From an uncultured Acetatifactor sp. (GTDB lineage Bacteria; Bacillota; Clostridia; Lachnospirales; Lachnospiraceae), in contig CAJUJN010000008.1 of assembly GCA_910586775.1 (NCBI GenBank), positions 28,836-92,835 of the forward strand: a stretch of DNA of 64,000 bases. The letters are read 5' to 3'. The translations under genes and the position numbers were made by a program. Below the pieces are notes generated by a model that saw nothing but the letters and a program-made list of their open reading frames with translations, was not told the origin of the DNA and made no database searches. Each line of letters begins with the position of its first letter. Position 1 is the first letter of the stretch. Shown here in pieces: positions 1 through 8,468 of the stretch.

Positions 1-488
1 TAGATTGCCGTCAGCTCCCTGCACATACCCAGATAAATACGGCTGGCGGAAACATCCTTCACCGCCACAGTAAACATATAGTAACCGCCGTTAATCCTCC
101 GAACGCAATAGCCATAGTTATTTGCCGCGCTTAAGGAATCCGTCAGCTTTCCCACTTCCTCCATAAAGCCCATGTTCTCCAGATATTCCTGTCCATAATA
201 CCAACTGCCGTCACTTTTTACCACAAACATATGACTGCCGTCACGTTCCACATTCCGTGCAATGCTGTTCAAAGTCTTACTGACAGCATAGTCTTCACCA
301 TATTCCTCCGTTGACTGGTACCCCATCTCAAAAAGGAACTGAAACATCTGGCTGTTCTGATTTCCCTGTTCTATCTCTTTGTCCAGAAGAGAGGAAAAAT
401 CGGAGGAAAGCATCCAGATGCCGAAGGCTGCAAACATCAATGTCAGCAGTATTGTCATGGCCAGAAACAGTTTATGTGCAAATCTCAT
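1..488 (-). CDS. Sensor histidine kinase, N-terminal part (gene runs off the window)
   Basis: This is the first 162 codons of a membrane histidine kinase; the rest lies before position 1. It begins MRFAHKLFLAMTILL, a hydrophobic stretch (about residues 5-24) that looks like TM1, followed by an extracytoplasmic segment of at least 130 residues. The ATG at 486-488 was chosen because AAAGGA lies about 9 nt upstream; an in-frame ATG at 557 has no clear ribosome binding site. It sits about 120 bp downstream of an OmpR-family regulator on the same strand, the usual order for a cognate pair. HisKA and HATPase domains are not visible here, so the kinase call rests on context and topology. Confidence 0.7.
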   Translation of the reverse strand, partial: MRFAHKLFLAMTILLTLMFAAFGIWMLSSDFSSLLDKEIEQGNQNSQMFQFLFEMGYQSTEEYGEDYAVSKTLNSIARNVERDGSHMFVVKSDGSWYYGQEYLENMGFMEEVGKLTDSLSAANNYGYCVRRINGGYYMFTVAVKDVSASRIYLGMCRELTAI

Positions 489-608
489 TGTCGGAATCCT
501 TTCCGCTTTACTGCCAGGTTTTCGCCGCTGGCCGTTTCCGATGAAGCTGTCTGGCATAAAGCCGGGAAAACGGCCTGGCAGGGGGCTCCTGCGCCGCCAT
601 ATGTACTG

Positions 609-1280
609 TTACCTTGTCATCTTGTCCTCGCCCTCCAGACGGTATCCCACCTTGTAGACCGCAGCAATCTCATTATCCCAGTTCAGCTTCTTTTTCAGTC
701 TCTGGATATGCAGATCCACCGTCCTGCTCTGTCCCATATACTCGCCTCCCCAGACAGTCTCGTAGATGGTCTCCCGGTACAGAGCGATATTGCGGTTTCG
801 TGCAAGCAGAAGCAGCAGGTCAAACTCCTTCATGGTGAGAGGCACCGGCTCTCCGTTCTGCAGTACAGAACGGGATGCCGTGTCAATCACCACATCAAAT
901 ATATTCAGCACGGTCTCCGTTTTATGGTATCTGCGCAGTACAGCCTCCACTCTGGCCAGCAGTTCCACAATCTCAAACGGCTTGGTCAGATAATCGTCGG
1001 CTCCCATCCGCAGCCCTTTTACCTTATTCTCTGTGCTTCCAAGAGCAGTCAGGAAGATTACCGGCAGTTCCAGCGACCTGGCGTATTCCATCAGCTCATA
1101 GCCGTTTATCCCCGGCAGCATCACATCCAGAAGCAACAGGTCGAACTTCTCATTATCCATGTAGTCTGCGGCCATCTCTCCGTCAGCCGCCCAGGTGCAC
1201 TGGTACCCGGCCCGGCGCAGGTTCATTCTGATCAGGTTTGCAATGGGCTCCTCGTCTTCGGCAATCAGTATTTTCATCAT
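609..1280 (-). CDS. OmpR-family response regulator
   Basis: DNA-binding response regulator of 223 aa. The receiver domain (about 2-118) has the acidic pair at D9/E10, the phospho-acceptor D52 in LLLLDVMLPG, T78, and K100 in YLTKPFE. A winged-helix effector domain follows (about 125-218), ending in the typical VDLHIQRLKKKL and YKVGYRLE blocks. Phosphorylated regulators of this family bind direct repeats upstream of target genes. It precedes a histidine kinase on the same strand (ending at 488), so it is probably the first gene of a two-component operon. The stimulus and targets are unknown. No exporter or peptidase lies beside it to suggest a function. Confidence 0.93.
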   Translation of the reverse strand: MMKILIAEDEEPIANLIRMNLRRAGYQCTWAADGEMAADYMDNEKFDLLLLDVMLPGINGYELMEYARSLELPVIFLTALGSTENKVKGLRMGADDYLTKPFEIVELLARVEAVLRRYHKTETVLNIFDVVIDTASRSVLQNGEPVPLTMKEFDLLLLLARNRNIALYRETIYETVWGGEYMGQSRTVDLHIQRLKKKLNWDNEIAAVYKVGYRLEGEDKMTR

Positions 1281-1775
1281 TTATCTTCACCCCGGAATCT
1301 TTTTCATTTTTATCTCAAACATTTTTCATGATTTTGTATAATGTTCTGGTTTCATTTTATACTGCATAACGCCAGAATTTACCGTACTGCATTGGTTAAA
1401 CGTACATAGCTGACGTTATTATGTAGTCGGGTTACTCGGAAATTTTAACTGTTAATCAGTATAAATTATGTGTAAGGTTTGTATCTTTTTTGTATCCTGT
1501 ATCGCTTCGGGGTACTTTATTCTGACAAAAAATCCTTCTTTCCAAATTACTGAATTCTTTCCGGCTCCATCCTATGCCATAACACCCCATCCTCCAATCA
1601 GAAATTTACTGTTTCTGACTGTTATTGAGGTTATTGTAGCATAGTCCAGGTCTGTTTGTCCACTCATAACAGCCCGGAGTATGCGGCACAGGGCAGCATG
1701 GTCATGGAACCGGTTTCGCCGCCTGCTCCTCTTTCAGGAACCGTACGGAAAAGAGAGGCAGGGCAGAATCTGTGT
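1281..1775. other. Intergenic region holding one R1 repeat
   Basis: About 495 bp without a credible gene lie between the response regulator and the ABC permease. The only recognisable structure is the R1 element at 1357-1464. The remainder (1465-1775) is AT-rich and then mixed. I see no terminator, RNA gene or conserved promoter there that I can defend. Confidence 0.6.
1357..1464 (+). repeat. Dispersed repeat R1, copy a
   Basis: This ~108 bp element is nearly identical, in inverted orientation, to 39077-39181 about 38 kb away. It starts TTATACTGCATAACGCCAG and ends near CAGTATAA. Internal arms related to ACTGCATAACGCCAG face a degenerate reverse complement about 45 bp later, so the transcript could fold into a hairpin. 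In copy b these arms match perfectly. No ORF is present, which suggests a miniature, non-autonomous mobile element or a structured intergenic repeat. Confidence 0.85.
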
Positions 1776-2720
1776 CTATGAACCGCTGGACTTGTAATGC
1801 CTCACCCCATATCTCCACAAAAAGTAACAGGGTATCAGAAACAGTCCTGCGGCAAGGGGCAGGAAAATATATCCGGCACCGGAACGTCTGTCCAGCAGAT
1901 ACAGCAGCGGATAATACTGTACCAGCGCAAAAGGAATGAGAAAAGTCATAATCCGCAAAAGCCCTTTGCCATAGATGCCCATGGGATATTTCCCATATTC
2001 TTTCAGACCGTTGGTAAAAATATTCATGAATTCCAGTCCTTCCAGCGTAAAGAAGCTCAGCGACGCATAAATGATAAAAAAGCCGCTGAAAAGCGCCGTG
2101 CCGCCCACAATCATGAACACCACTGTCATTGCCTTTTCAAAAGTCCAGCGGACATCGCTTTTCCAGATTCCACAGGCCAGCAGCAACACTGCCTGAAGCA
2201 GCCTGCCAATCCGGGTAAGTTCAAACTGGCTGCCCAATACCTGAAGGACAATGCTGCGGGGCCGAAGCAGCAGCCTGTCAAAGCTTCCCGTCCTCACCAT
2301 CCTTGGGAAAGTATCAAACCCCCTGGCAAACATCTCCGCCAGGGAAAATGCCATCAGCACAATGGAGTAACACAAAAGCACCTCGCTGTAGGTAAATCCC
2401 TTCACGTTGTTAAACCTGCGGAACATAAAAAAGATACCCGCAAATACATTGAAGGACACCAGAAATGTCCCCAGTGAATACATGAAAAAAGACTTTTTGT
2501 ACTGCATTTTGCTGCGGATAATGACGGAAATATAGTGCCGGTACAGCCTGGCGGCGCTTACTTTTGTGCCTGTTTCTTCCGCTTCTTTTGTATCCTGTGC
2601 CTTCCGGCTCCTTACCTTTGTCCCTTTTTCTTCCATTCTCTTTGTGTCCTGTACTTTGTCCTTTTCGGTTTTCTCTATTTCTGTTTCATCGCTTTTCTTT
2701 CTGTTTATTATCGTTTTCAT
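1776..2720 (-). CDS. ABC-2 type transporter permease (COG3694-like)
   Basis: Integral membrane subunit (314 aa) of a three-gene ABC exporter, transcribed last in the set after the ATPase and a second permease. The ATG at 2718-2720 follows AGAGG at good spacing; a longer reading frame would run into the preceding permease gene. The C-terminal ~245 residues have about six hydrophobic segments and the motif FDRLLLRPRS, typical of this permease family. The first ~55 residues are very unusual. They are hydrophilic, rich in K, E and T, and contain two ~18-residue repeats (QDTKRMEEKGTKV and QDTKEAEETGTKV). The substrate is unknown; relatives are annotated only as uncharacterised exporters. Confidence 0.88.
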   Translation of the reverse strand: MKTIINRKKSDETEIEKTEKDKVQDTKRMEEKGTKVRSRKAQDTKEAEETGTKVSAARLYRHYISVIIRSKMQYKKSFFMYSLGTFLVSFNVFAGIFFMFRRFNNVKGFTYSEVLLCYSIVLMAFSLAEMFARGFDTFPRMVRTGSFDRLLLRPRSIVLQVLGSQFELTRIGRLLQAVLLLACGIWKSDVRWTFEKAMTVVFMIVGGTALFSGFFIIYASLSFFTLEGLEFMNIFTNGLKEYGKYPMGIYGKGLLRIMTFLIPFALVQYYPLLYLLDRRSGAGYIFLPLAAGLFLIPCYFLWRYGVRHYKSSGS

Positions 2721-2746
2721 ATATCCTCTGTCCCCCTTTCCTGGCT

Positions 2747-3550
2747 CTATCCGCCCTGTATCATTACCTTTTTCTCCGCGGCATTGCAGAGCATCTTCCC
2801 TCCTGCAATCAGCACAACTGCCCAGAAAGCCTGAAAGCAGACGGCCCGCCACATCTCATTCCCTGTCAGGTTCCCGCTGTAAACCCGCAGCGCCACATTC
2901 TGCATGGCCGCAAAGGGAAGCATTTCCAGCACCCGCTGTATCTTTTCCGGAAAAAAGGGAAGGGGTATGACCGCCCCCATCAGCAGCTCCGACATGGAAG
3001 CAAATAAAATCCGGATGCCGTCGGCCGAAATCGTAAAAAAGGAAATGACGCACACCAAAGTGCAGGACGCCACTACCACCGTCAGTCCCAGCAGCAAAGT
3101 CAGCACAAAAAGTACAAAATGCGTTCCGTCCGCAGGAAGGGAAATGCCGTATGGCTTCGGCAAAAGGCTTGCTACCAGTAAAATAGGAATACAGCGCAGG
3201 CATGCCCTGGATATACGGTTCGCCATTCCCCTGGCAAACCACATATCATAAATATGGAGCGGGCGGCACAGCTCATAAGCCACATTGCCGTTTACGATTG
3301 TCTCCGTAATCTCCCCGTCCATTACCCACACATCAAAAAACGCCAGAAAAGCCTGCTGCAGCCAGACGTAGGCGCAGGTCGCCTCCATGGTCATGGGATA
3401 GGCCGCCCTGTTCGTCTCATAAAAAGCATGCAGCGCAAATATTTCCATAAATCCCCAGAAAAACTGGGTCGCAATACCGGAGACTGCAGCGACCCTGTAC
3501 TGCAGCCCCATCACCGTCCGGAGACGGAAAAAGCTGATATATTTTTTCAT
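2747..3550 (-). CDS. ABC-2 type transporter permease (COG4587-like)
   Basis: Second membrane subunit (267 aa) of the same exporter. It begins MKKYISFFRLRTVMGLQYR, the usual short cytoplasmic start of this permease family, followed by about six transmembrane segments. AGAGGAAAG lies immediately before the ATG. It is 72 bp downstream of the ATPase gene and 26 bp upstream of the other permease, so the three probably form one transcript. The two permeases plausibly heterodimerise over an ATPase dimer. The family is known, but no substrate has been firmly assigned and nothing nearby points to one. Confidence 0.9.
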   Translation of the reverse strand: MKKYISFFRLRTVMGLQYRVAAVSGIATQFFWGFMEIFALHAFYETNRAAYPMTMEATCAYVWLQQAFLAFFDVWVMDGEITETIVNGNVAYELCRPLHIYDMWFARGMANRISRACLRCIPILLVASLLPKPYGISLPADGTHFVLFVLTLLLGLTVVVASCTLVCVISFFTISADGIRILFASMSELLMGAVIPLPFFPEKIQRVLEMLPFAAMQNVALRVYSGNLTGNEMWRAVCFQAFWAVVLIAGGKMLCNAAEKKVMIQGG

Positions 3551-3622
3551 CTTTCCTCTGCTTTCTTATTATAGTTCCGCATCTGCTGTTTTAAATTTGC
3601 TGTTGAAATTCCTTAGCTGGAC

Positions 3623-4459
3623 TTATGAAATCTCATACGCTTTATAGAGCTCCGCCAGTGTCTCATCGATTCCCGCATCGCCCTTTTTGATATCTTCCAG
3701 GCTCCCGTCCATAAGGATGCACCCCTTGCCGATCAGGATGATCCGTTTTGTCAGAGCTTCGATGTCCTGCATATCATGTGTTGTCAGAATAACCGTAGTT
3801 CCGTGTATTTCATTCCGTTTTTTTATAAAGTCCCGCACCGCAAGCTTGGACACAGCGTCCAGCCCTATAGTAGGCTCGTCCAGGAACAAAATCCGGGGGC
3901 CATGAAGCAGGGATGCCGCAATCTCACAGCGCATACGCTGCCCTAAAGAAAGCTGCCTGGCCGGGGTGCGCAGCAGTTCCTTCAGATTGAGTAATTCCGT
4001 TAATTCTTCGAGATTTTCCCGATAAACCGGGGCTGATATAGAGTAGATATCCTTCAGAAGCTCAAAGGAATCTATGACCGGAACATCCCACCACAGCTGG
4101 GAGCGCTGTCCGAAGACCACTCCGATATGCCTGACATGCTCGATGCGGCTGCATTTTTCCTGCTTTCCGGCGGCTTTGAAACGCATATCGCCGGTATCCC
4201 ACAGTAGTTTGCCGTCCACCGAGACTTTGCCGCTGTCCGGGGTCAGTATTCCGCTTAAAATTTTGATGGTGGAGCTTTTGCCCGCTCCGTTGGGGCCTAT
4301 GTAGCCCACCATCTCGCCGTCGCGGATGGTAAAGCTGACGTTCTTAAGGGCGGCTACCTCCTCATACTCCCTGTGAAAGAGCGCCCTGCAGGCTTCCTTA
4401 AAACCTGCGTTCCTTTTCGCAATCCTGTACGACTTGCATACGTTCTCCATCGTAATCAT
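3623..4459 (-). CDS. ABC transporter ATP-binding protein (COG4586-like)
   Basis: ATPase subunit of 278 aa. The start at 4457-4459 (MITMENVCKSYRIAK) follows AGGAGG at 8-9 nt; an upstream in-frame ATG at 4504 lacks such a site. Visible motifs are Walker A GPNGAGKSS, a Q-loop region GVVFGQRSQLWWD characteristic of COG4586, signature LSLGQRMR, Walker B ILFLDEPTIGLD, and H-loop TTHD. It is the first gene of the exporter operon, followed by two ABC-2 permeases. A strong promoter lies about 215 bp upstream, leaving a long structured leader. Confidence 0.93.
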   Translation of the reverse strand: MITMENVCKSYRIAKRNAGFKEACRALFHREYEEVAALKNVSFTIRDGEMVGYIGPNGAGKSSTIKILSGILTPDSGKVSVDGKLLWDTGDMRFKAAGKQEKCSRIEHVRHIGVVFGQRSQLWWDVPVIDSFELLKDIYSISAPVYRENLEELTELLNLKELLRTPARQLSLGQRMRCEIAASLLHGPRILFLDEPTIGLDAVSKLAVRDFIKKRNEIHGTTVILTTHDMQDIEALTKRIILIGKGCILMDGSLEDIKKGDAGIDETLAELYKAYEIS

Positions 4460-4552
4460 TTTTGCTTCCTCCTGGTAGTTATATTTCCCATGACTCACGG
4501 TCACGGGATGCGGCCGTCAAGCCTTTTTCATATCTTGCCAAGTAGGTCTAAC

Positions 4553-4574
4553 TCTGTCGGATTTTGCCGACAGA
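4553..4574 (-). other. Perfect hairpin in the exporter leader
   Basis: TCTGTCGG and CCGACAGA form a perfect 8-bp stem with a six-base loop about 95-115 nt before the ATPase start codon. There is no U-tract right after it, so it is not an obvious terminator. I could not match the leader to a riboswitch class that I know. Confidence 0.5.
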
Positions 4575-4671
4575 TACCTGAAAGGTAAAATATTCAGTTG
4601 TGCTTCCCCCTAAAGAAAACACCGGGGCAGCCACAGGCTCTCCCCGGAAATCTTCCGAAAAAGGGAATTTC

Positions 4672-4700
4672 ATAATAACAAATATTGCTGTATTTGTCAA
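4672..4700 (-). promoter_or_regulatory. Sigma-A promoter of the ABC exporter operon
   Basis: On the minus strand TTGACA (4695-4700) and TATTAT (4672-4677) are separated by exactly 17 bp. Transcription would start near 4665 and run into the ATPase gene. Confidence 0.8.
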
Positions 4701-4850
4701 TATATTTTTCTAAGCTGCTCATCTGCCGCCATGCCGGAAACAGGCCGCCCGACTTTGCTGTCTCAGGCAGCCTGTGATATTCCCCATTTTCTTACTCATC
4801 CTGCCCTGCTCACAAATTTTCCTGCAGCAGGAGACGCACCCTGTTCTGTA

Positions 4851-5099
4851 TTACCTCTGTCGTCTCGTCCACAGTCTTTCCCCCCTGAAAAAAAGGGCCG
4901 CCTCTTCTTCCAGGCCCACAGTCCTTGCCCCGGTCTCTATGCGGGCCAGACCGCTGGCGGAGCACAGGCCGTCGGACAGCTGTTCCAACGTAATCCCGTG
5001 CTTCAGCCGGTATTCCTTCAGAAACGGGCTATCCAAATCAGGCTGCAGTACAGTACATCCTGACCTCCTTTGATACCAGACCGTATTTCCAACCCTCAA
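4851..5099 (-). pseudogene. XRE-type HTH regulator remnant
   Basis: Reading frame of 82 aa with one helix-turn-helix domain at about residues 27-65 (FLKEYRLKHGITLEQLSDG then SGLARIETG). This resembles the N-terminal HTH of Rgg-like or tetratricopeptide regulators, which are normally about 280 aa or longer. The frame ends soon after the HTH. A -1/+1 shift at the run of G near 4880 would extend it through ..TVDETTEVIQNRVRLLLQ.. to a stop at 4810-4812. The protein is therefore truncated, and probably also frameshifted. It follows the ABC permease gene on the same strand. It may be a dead fragment or a short HTH protein. Confidence 0.5.
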
Positions 5100-5143
5100 A
5101 AATTTCGCCTAACAGGAGAATTCATAAAACCCCCCTGTTTTCC

Positions 5144-6715
5144 TTACGCCCGCAGCCGGAAAGTCTTCGGAGCCAGTTTATACACCAGGATACAGGCCAG
5201 AATGCTGTAGATCACACAGAACACAATACTCATCCCGCCGAAAACCAGAATGGGCATGCGTTTCTGCATCAGGTAATAGCAGCCCAGGTAAGTCAGAATG
5301 GAAACCAGCCGGTAAGTGCCGCCCTTCAGCTCCGTCCCCGCCGTATAGGGCTGCAGCAGATAGTAAATCGTCAGGTAATGAATGGAGAAAAAGATACTCA
5401 TGCAGAGTACCGAAACCACCAGAACCGCATAGTTCAGCACCTGGGGCGTCCCTCCCGACACAAAGAGCAGCAGGGCCAGTCCCCACCCGATCACCAGGGC
5501 GGGAGCCGCATTGATCTTTATGATCTCCCGCAGGCGTATCCGGAACAGCTTCAGCACGAAACCGGGCTGTTTGTAAAAGGAATAGGTCAGCAGGCTGTGG
5601 TCACAGTTCATAAACAGCGCCTGAGTAAATCCGGTTCCCCGATTAATCATGTACATAATAAAGGTAAAATATGGAAGCCAGGACAGAATCAGCTCATTGA
5701 CCACAGGCTTCAGCTCCGGCTTCAGATACAGGAGCAGCACTGCCCCAAGGGACAGGAAGGCGCATATGCCGGAAATCTTCTCCGACGAACTCCACAGAAT
5801 CCTCCGATGCCTTTTGATAAACAGTTCATTCAGGTACTCGAAGCCTTTCTTATCACTGGTAATGGAAGCATCCGCGGAAATCTTCTTTTCGTTTGCTATT
5901 TTAGCCGTATATTTCAGGTTTTCTGTCTGATTCACGACCTGAGCCAGAAGCCGCCGGTTCACTTCCCGGTACTCTCCAAAGGAATAAATCCGGCGGATGC
6001 CAAAAAAACCTGCGGGAAGGGCGACAAACAGCACCCCGGCGGAAACGACGGAAGGAAATACGGCGCCGGCGGCGGGCAGCCCGTAAGCGCAGCCCAGCAG
6101 CAATGCCGTACAAAGCCATTCCATCCTGCCCAGTTTGTTTTCATTATAAACCTTTCCGCTGCGCTCATAATCCCACAGGGAATAAGCCGCTGCCGTCAGC
6201 TTGCAGCCGCAGACGGCAAAGGGAAGCAGGAAGCACAGCCACAGCGGTAGTCCCGCAAAAAGCCCGAATCCCAGGGTAAAGGGCAGAAATCCCACCACTA
6301 CTTTAAGCAGAGAATAGGTATGATTCACAAGAGTGTATTCTCTGGCGTCCATGCGCATCAGAATCATGGCGTAATACTTGTCCCTGGAGGGATTGAACAG
6401 CGCCGTATTGGCATAGCTGCCGATGACTGTGAGACACAGCAGAATATGCAGGAACACCCGCCCGGTGTCCTGGTCTCCATACAGCATCCCCGCTCCCCAT
6501 ACCATCAGCAGAATGTACAGAAATTTCCCCAGAAATACCGTACACAGCTCCCACAGCACGGAAAGCACATTTGCAAAAATTTTCAGTCCCCATACGCCGT
6601 AGAGCGCGTCCGGCAGCAGTCTTTTCAGCAAAGGAATCTGCTTCAGGGAATGGAGGATGCCGTTCACCCGATAGGTATTTTTCAGGGCAAAGGAAATTTT
6701 TAATGTTTTAATCAT
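5144..6715 (-). CDS. ABC transporter permease, large multi-pass
   Basis: Membrane protein of 523 aa with roughly ten to twelve hydrophobic segments and a charged cytoplasmic loop near the middle (about residues 270-305). It begins MIKTLKISFALKNTYRVNG and overlaps the end of the preceding ATPase gene by 8 bp, so translation is likely coupled. Together they form an ABC-2-like exporter of the kind often next to small regulators in Clostridia. I recognise no substrate. The gene order ATPase then one large permease suggests the functional unit is a homodimer. Confidence 0.85.
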   Translation of the reverse strand: MIKTLKISFALKNTYRVNGILHSLKQIPLLKRLLPDALYGVWGLKIFANVLSVLWELCTVFLGKFLYILLMVWGAGMLYGDQDTGRVFLHILLCLTVIGSYANTALFNPSRDKYYAMILMRMDAREYTLVNHTYSLLKVVVGFLPFTLGFGLFAGLPLWLCFLLPFAVCGCKLTAAAYSLWDYERSGKVYNENKLGRMEWLCTALLLGCAYGLPAAGAVFPSVVSAGVLFVALPAGFFGIRRIYSFGEYREVNRRLLAQVVNQTENLKYTAKIANEKKISADASITSDKKGFEYLNELFIKRHRRILWSSSEKISGICAFLSLGAVLLLYLKPELKPVVNELILSWLPYFTFIMYMINRGTGFTQALFMNCDHSLLTYSFYKQPGFVLKLFRIRLREIIKINAAPALVIGWGLALLLFVSGGTPQVLNYAVLVVSVLCMSIFFSIHYLTIYYLLQPYTAGTELKGGTYRLVSILTYLGCYYLMQKRMPILVFGGMSIVFCVIYSILACILVYKLAPKTFRLRA

Positions 6716-7415
6716 GTTCTTCCTCCCGAAGCGCCGCTATGATTTTCTCCCGGAATTCCCCTGCGTTCAGATGCTGTTTTTCCACCGCCTCCAGCTCCCC
6801 GTGGTTCAGCAGCACAATCTCGTCGCACAGATCCAGGGCCAGGTCCATGATATGGGTGGAAAACACAATAATGCGGTTCTCCTTCAGAGAACGCAGCAGC
6901 TGCTTCATCTCCTCCGCCACCACCACGTCCAGAGAGGTCAGAGGTTCATCCAAAAGAAGCAGATTGGGCTGAGCGATGATGTTCACCAGCATCTGCATCT
7001 TGTTTTTCATGCCGTGGGAATAATCCTTCAGAAGCCTGTCTCTATCCTCCGGGGCGATGCTCATGTAGTCAAAGTATTCCTCCGGGGATTTGGGGTTGGG
7101 AATGCTTTTCTCGTTTATATCCAGGAAAAATTTCAGAAATTCCCTTCCTGTGAGGAATTCCGGCACCGTGGGCGTGGAGAGCACATAGCCGATATCCCCC
7201 GGCCCAATCTCCCGCCTGCCTTCTTCCGTCTCCAGGAAAAAGGCTCCGCCGTCCGCCCGGATATCCCGGTTGATACAGTTGAACAGGGTAGTCTTGCCCG
7301 CTCCGTTTCTGCCCAGGAGACCGTAGATTCTGCCCTCCCGAAAGGTGAAGGTGATGTCCCGCAGGACCTCCTTTTTCTCAAAATGTTTGGATAAGTGTTC
7401 TATGACAAAATTCAT
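6708..7415 (-). CDS. ABC transporter ATP-binding protein
   Basis: ATPase of 235 aa. Motifs are Walker A GRNGAGKTT (about 35-43), signature YSHGMKNK (an SHG rather than SGG form, common in this exporter class), Walker B LLLLDEPLTSLD, and H-loop STH. It overlaps the downstream permease gene by 8 bp. Upstream, about 130 bp away, lie a half-copy of the R2 repeat and then the XRE/membrane-protein pair, so co-regulation with that pair is possible but not shown. Confidence 0.93.
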   Translation of the reverse strand: MNFVIEHLSKHFEKKEVLRDITFTFREGRIYGLLGRNGAGKTTLFNCINRDIRADGGAFFLETEEGRREIGPGDIGYVLSTPTVPEFLTGREFLKFFLDINEKSIPNPKSPEEYFDYMSIAPEDRDRLLKDYSHGMKNKMQMLVNIIAQPNLLLLDEPLTSLDVVVAEEMKQLLRSLKENRIIVFSTHIMDLALDLCDEIVLLNHGELEAVEKQHLNAGEFREKIIAALREEEHD

Positions 7416-7435
7416 ATATTTCTCCTCATATAAAA

Positions 7436-7461
7436 GTTATACTCGTGAACGCATTGATATT
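7436..7461 (+). repeat. R2 repeat, half copy
   Basis: GTTATACTCGTGAACGCAT matches the left arm of the complete R2 element at 8469-8550. The right arm (ATGCGTTCACTCG) is missing, so this is a truncated copy between two minus-strand genes. Confidence 0.6.
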
Positions 7462-7542
7462 TCTTCTGCCCGGCCGTTTTAAAAAGCATGAAATATACAC
7501 TGTTTATGAGTTGCTTAAGCGCAAAAAAATCAGGGACTGCGC

Positions 7543-7959
7543 TCACATCCGGCTGCCGTAATATCCTGTCAGCGCTGCCTCTAAAACCACCTTTCCCACA
7601 AAAATCCCCACAGCCGACAAAGTAATCCACAACTCCCCGTCACACAGAATATTGACCCAGGCCAGAGCTATTACCGCCCACTGCAGCGCCTGTCCTGCCG
7701 CCGCCTGGGAGCGGGAGCGGATGTCCCGGTTACGTTCGTCGCAGTTTTCGATTTCGGCTTTCCTTCTCTGGTCCGGATGCCTTTCCTCAAAGCGCCCGCA
7801 GAAAAAACGGACAAACCCGACAGCCGTCCCCATGCTTCCCAGTCCCAGCAGAATTCCCTGAAGCTTGCCGGAAAGTTCTCCCCCACAGGCAATGGCAGTC
7901 AGAAGAACCAGAATCCCTCCCGCCGCCAGAGCCAGATATCCTTTCGTCTTTATTCTCAT
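7543..7959 (-). CDS. Small membrane protein paired with an XRE regulator
   Basis: Protein of 138 aa with two N-terminal transmembrane segments (about 8-26 and 34-55), a charged cytoplasmic loop (FEERHPDQRRKAEIENCDERN, about 57-78), and two more hydrophobic segments. The ERN-containing loop resembles DUF2178-like small membrane proteins, which commonly accompany short XRE regulators in Firmicutes. Its start overlaps the regulator's stop by 4 bp (ATGA), so the two are translationally coupled. Function is unknown; a sensor or modulator role for the regulator is inference. Confidence 0.75.
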   Translation of the reverse strand: MRIKTKGYLALAAGGILVLLTAIACGGELSGKLQGILLGLGSMGTAVGFVRFFCGRFEERHPDQRRKAEIENCDERNRDIRSRSQAAAGQALQWAVIALAWVNILCDGELWITLSAVGIFVGKVVLEAALTGYYGSRM

Positions 7960-8159
7960 CCTGATTCCTCCTCGTAAAGAAAAATTTCCTCTATGGACAT
8001 ATCAAAATACCGGGCAATCTTAAACGCAAGTATAATGGAAGGATTGTATCTCCCGTTTTCCAGGGAACCGATAGTCTGTCTGGACACCTCCAGCGCATCC
8101 GCCAGTTCCTCCTGATTCATACCATGCTTTTTCCGAATTTCTTCAATGCGGTTTTTCAT
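7956..8159 (-). CDS. Short XRE-family transcriptional regulator
   Basis: Protein of 67 aa made almost entirely of one helix-turn-helix domain: MKNRIEEIRKKHGMNQEELADALEVSRQTIGSLENGRYNPS, then helices ending in DMSIEEIFLYEEE. The ATG at 8157-8159 follows GGAGGG at ideal spacing; a longer frame upstream would cover the promoter. Short regulators of this YozG/Cro type usually repress their own operon. Two 20-bp direct repeats flank the promoter (8241-8260 and 8289-8308) and are the likely operators. It is co-transcribed with the membrane protein gene that overlaps its stop codon. Confidence 0.9.
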   Translation of the reverse strand: MKNRIEEIRKKHGMNQEELADALEVSRQTIGSLENGRYNPSIILAFKIARYFDMSIEEIFLYEEESG

Positions 8160-8240
8160 GGATTTCCCTCCTTTCTGCCAAAACCGCCGGGTACCCGCTT
8201 CCGGCGCCAGGCCCGAATGTCCGTCCCGGAAAGCCCTCAG

Positions 8241-8308
8241 AAATGTAAAGTTTGCTTTCCATAATCTGATTATAACTCTCCCCCTCAAAAATGTCAAGTG
8301 TACTTTCC
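8241..8308 (-). promoter_or_regulatory. Operator-like direct repeats around the XRE promoter
   Basis: Two copies of a 20-bp sequence read GGAAAGnAnACTTnACATTT on the minus strand, at 8289-8308 and 8241-8260 (17 of 20 positions identical, 48 bp apart). The upstream copy overlaps the -35 box and the downstream copy lies just past the expected start site. This is the arrangement expected for autorepression by the 67-aa XRE protein. Confidence 0.6.
8269..8297 (-). promoter_or_regulatory. Consensus sigma-A promoter of the XRE operon
   Basis: TTGACA (8292-8297) and TATAAT (8269-8274) are both perfect consensus hexamers on the minus strand, separated by 17 bp. This strong promoter would drive the regulator/membrane-protein pair. 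Confidence 0.88.
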
Positions 8309-8468
8309 GTTTTCAAAAGCTCCGGAATCTATTTGTACAATTCCAATACCGAGTTCCAGACTATACAGTCTGATACCAAGAGGAAAACACTTGTATCGAA
8401 AAAAATGAAAAACTGCACAGAAACTAAAGCGGATAAGGAAAAATGCGACAAACGCGCTGATATGCAGG

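Larger units (their letters stand above)
4460..4850 (-). other. Leader and upstream region of the ABC exporter operon
   Basis: No gene is supported here. The region holds a sigma-A promoter (4672-4700) and an untranslated leader of about 205 nt. Two strong hairpins can form in the leader: CCGGGG/CCCCGG arms at about 4622-4647, and the 8-bp stem TCTGTCGG/CCGACAGA at 4553-4574, flanked by AGGT/ACCT. The remaining ~150 bp up to 4850 contains the frameshifted tail of the HTH remnant. Confidence 0.55.
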
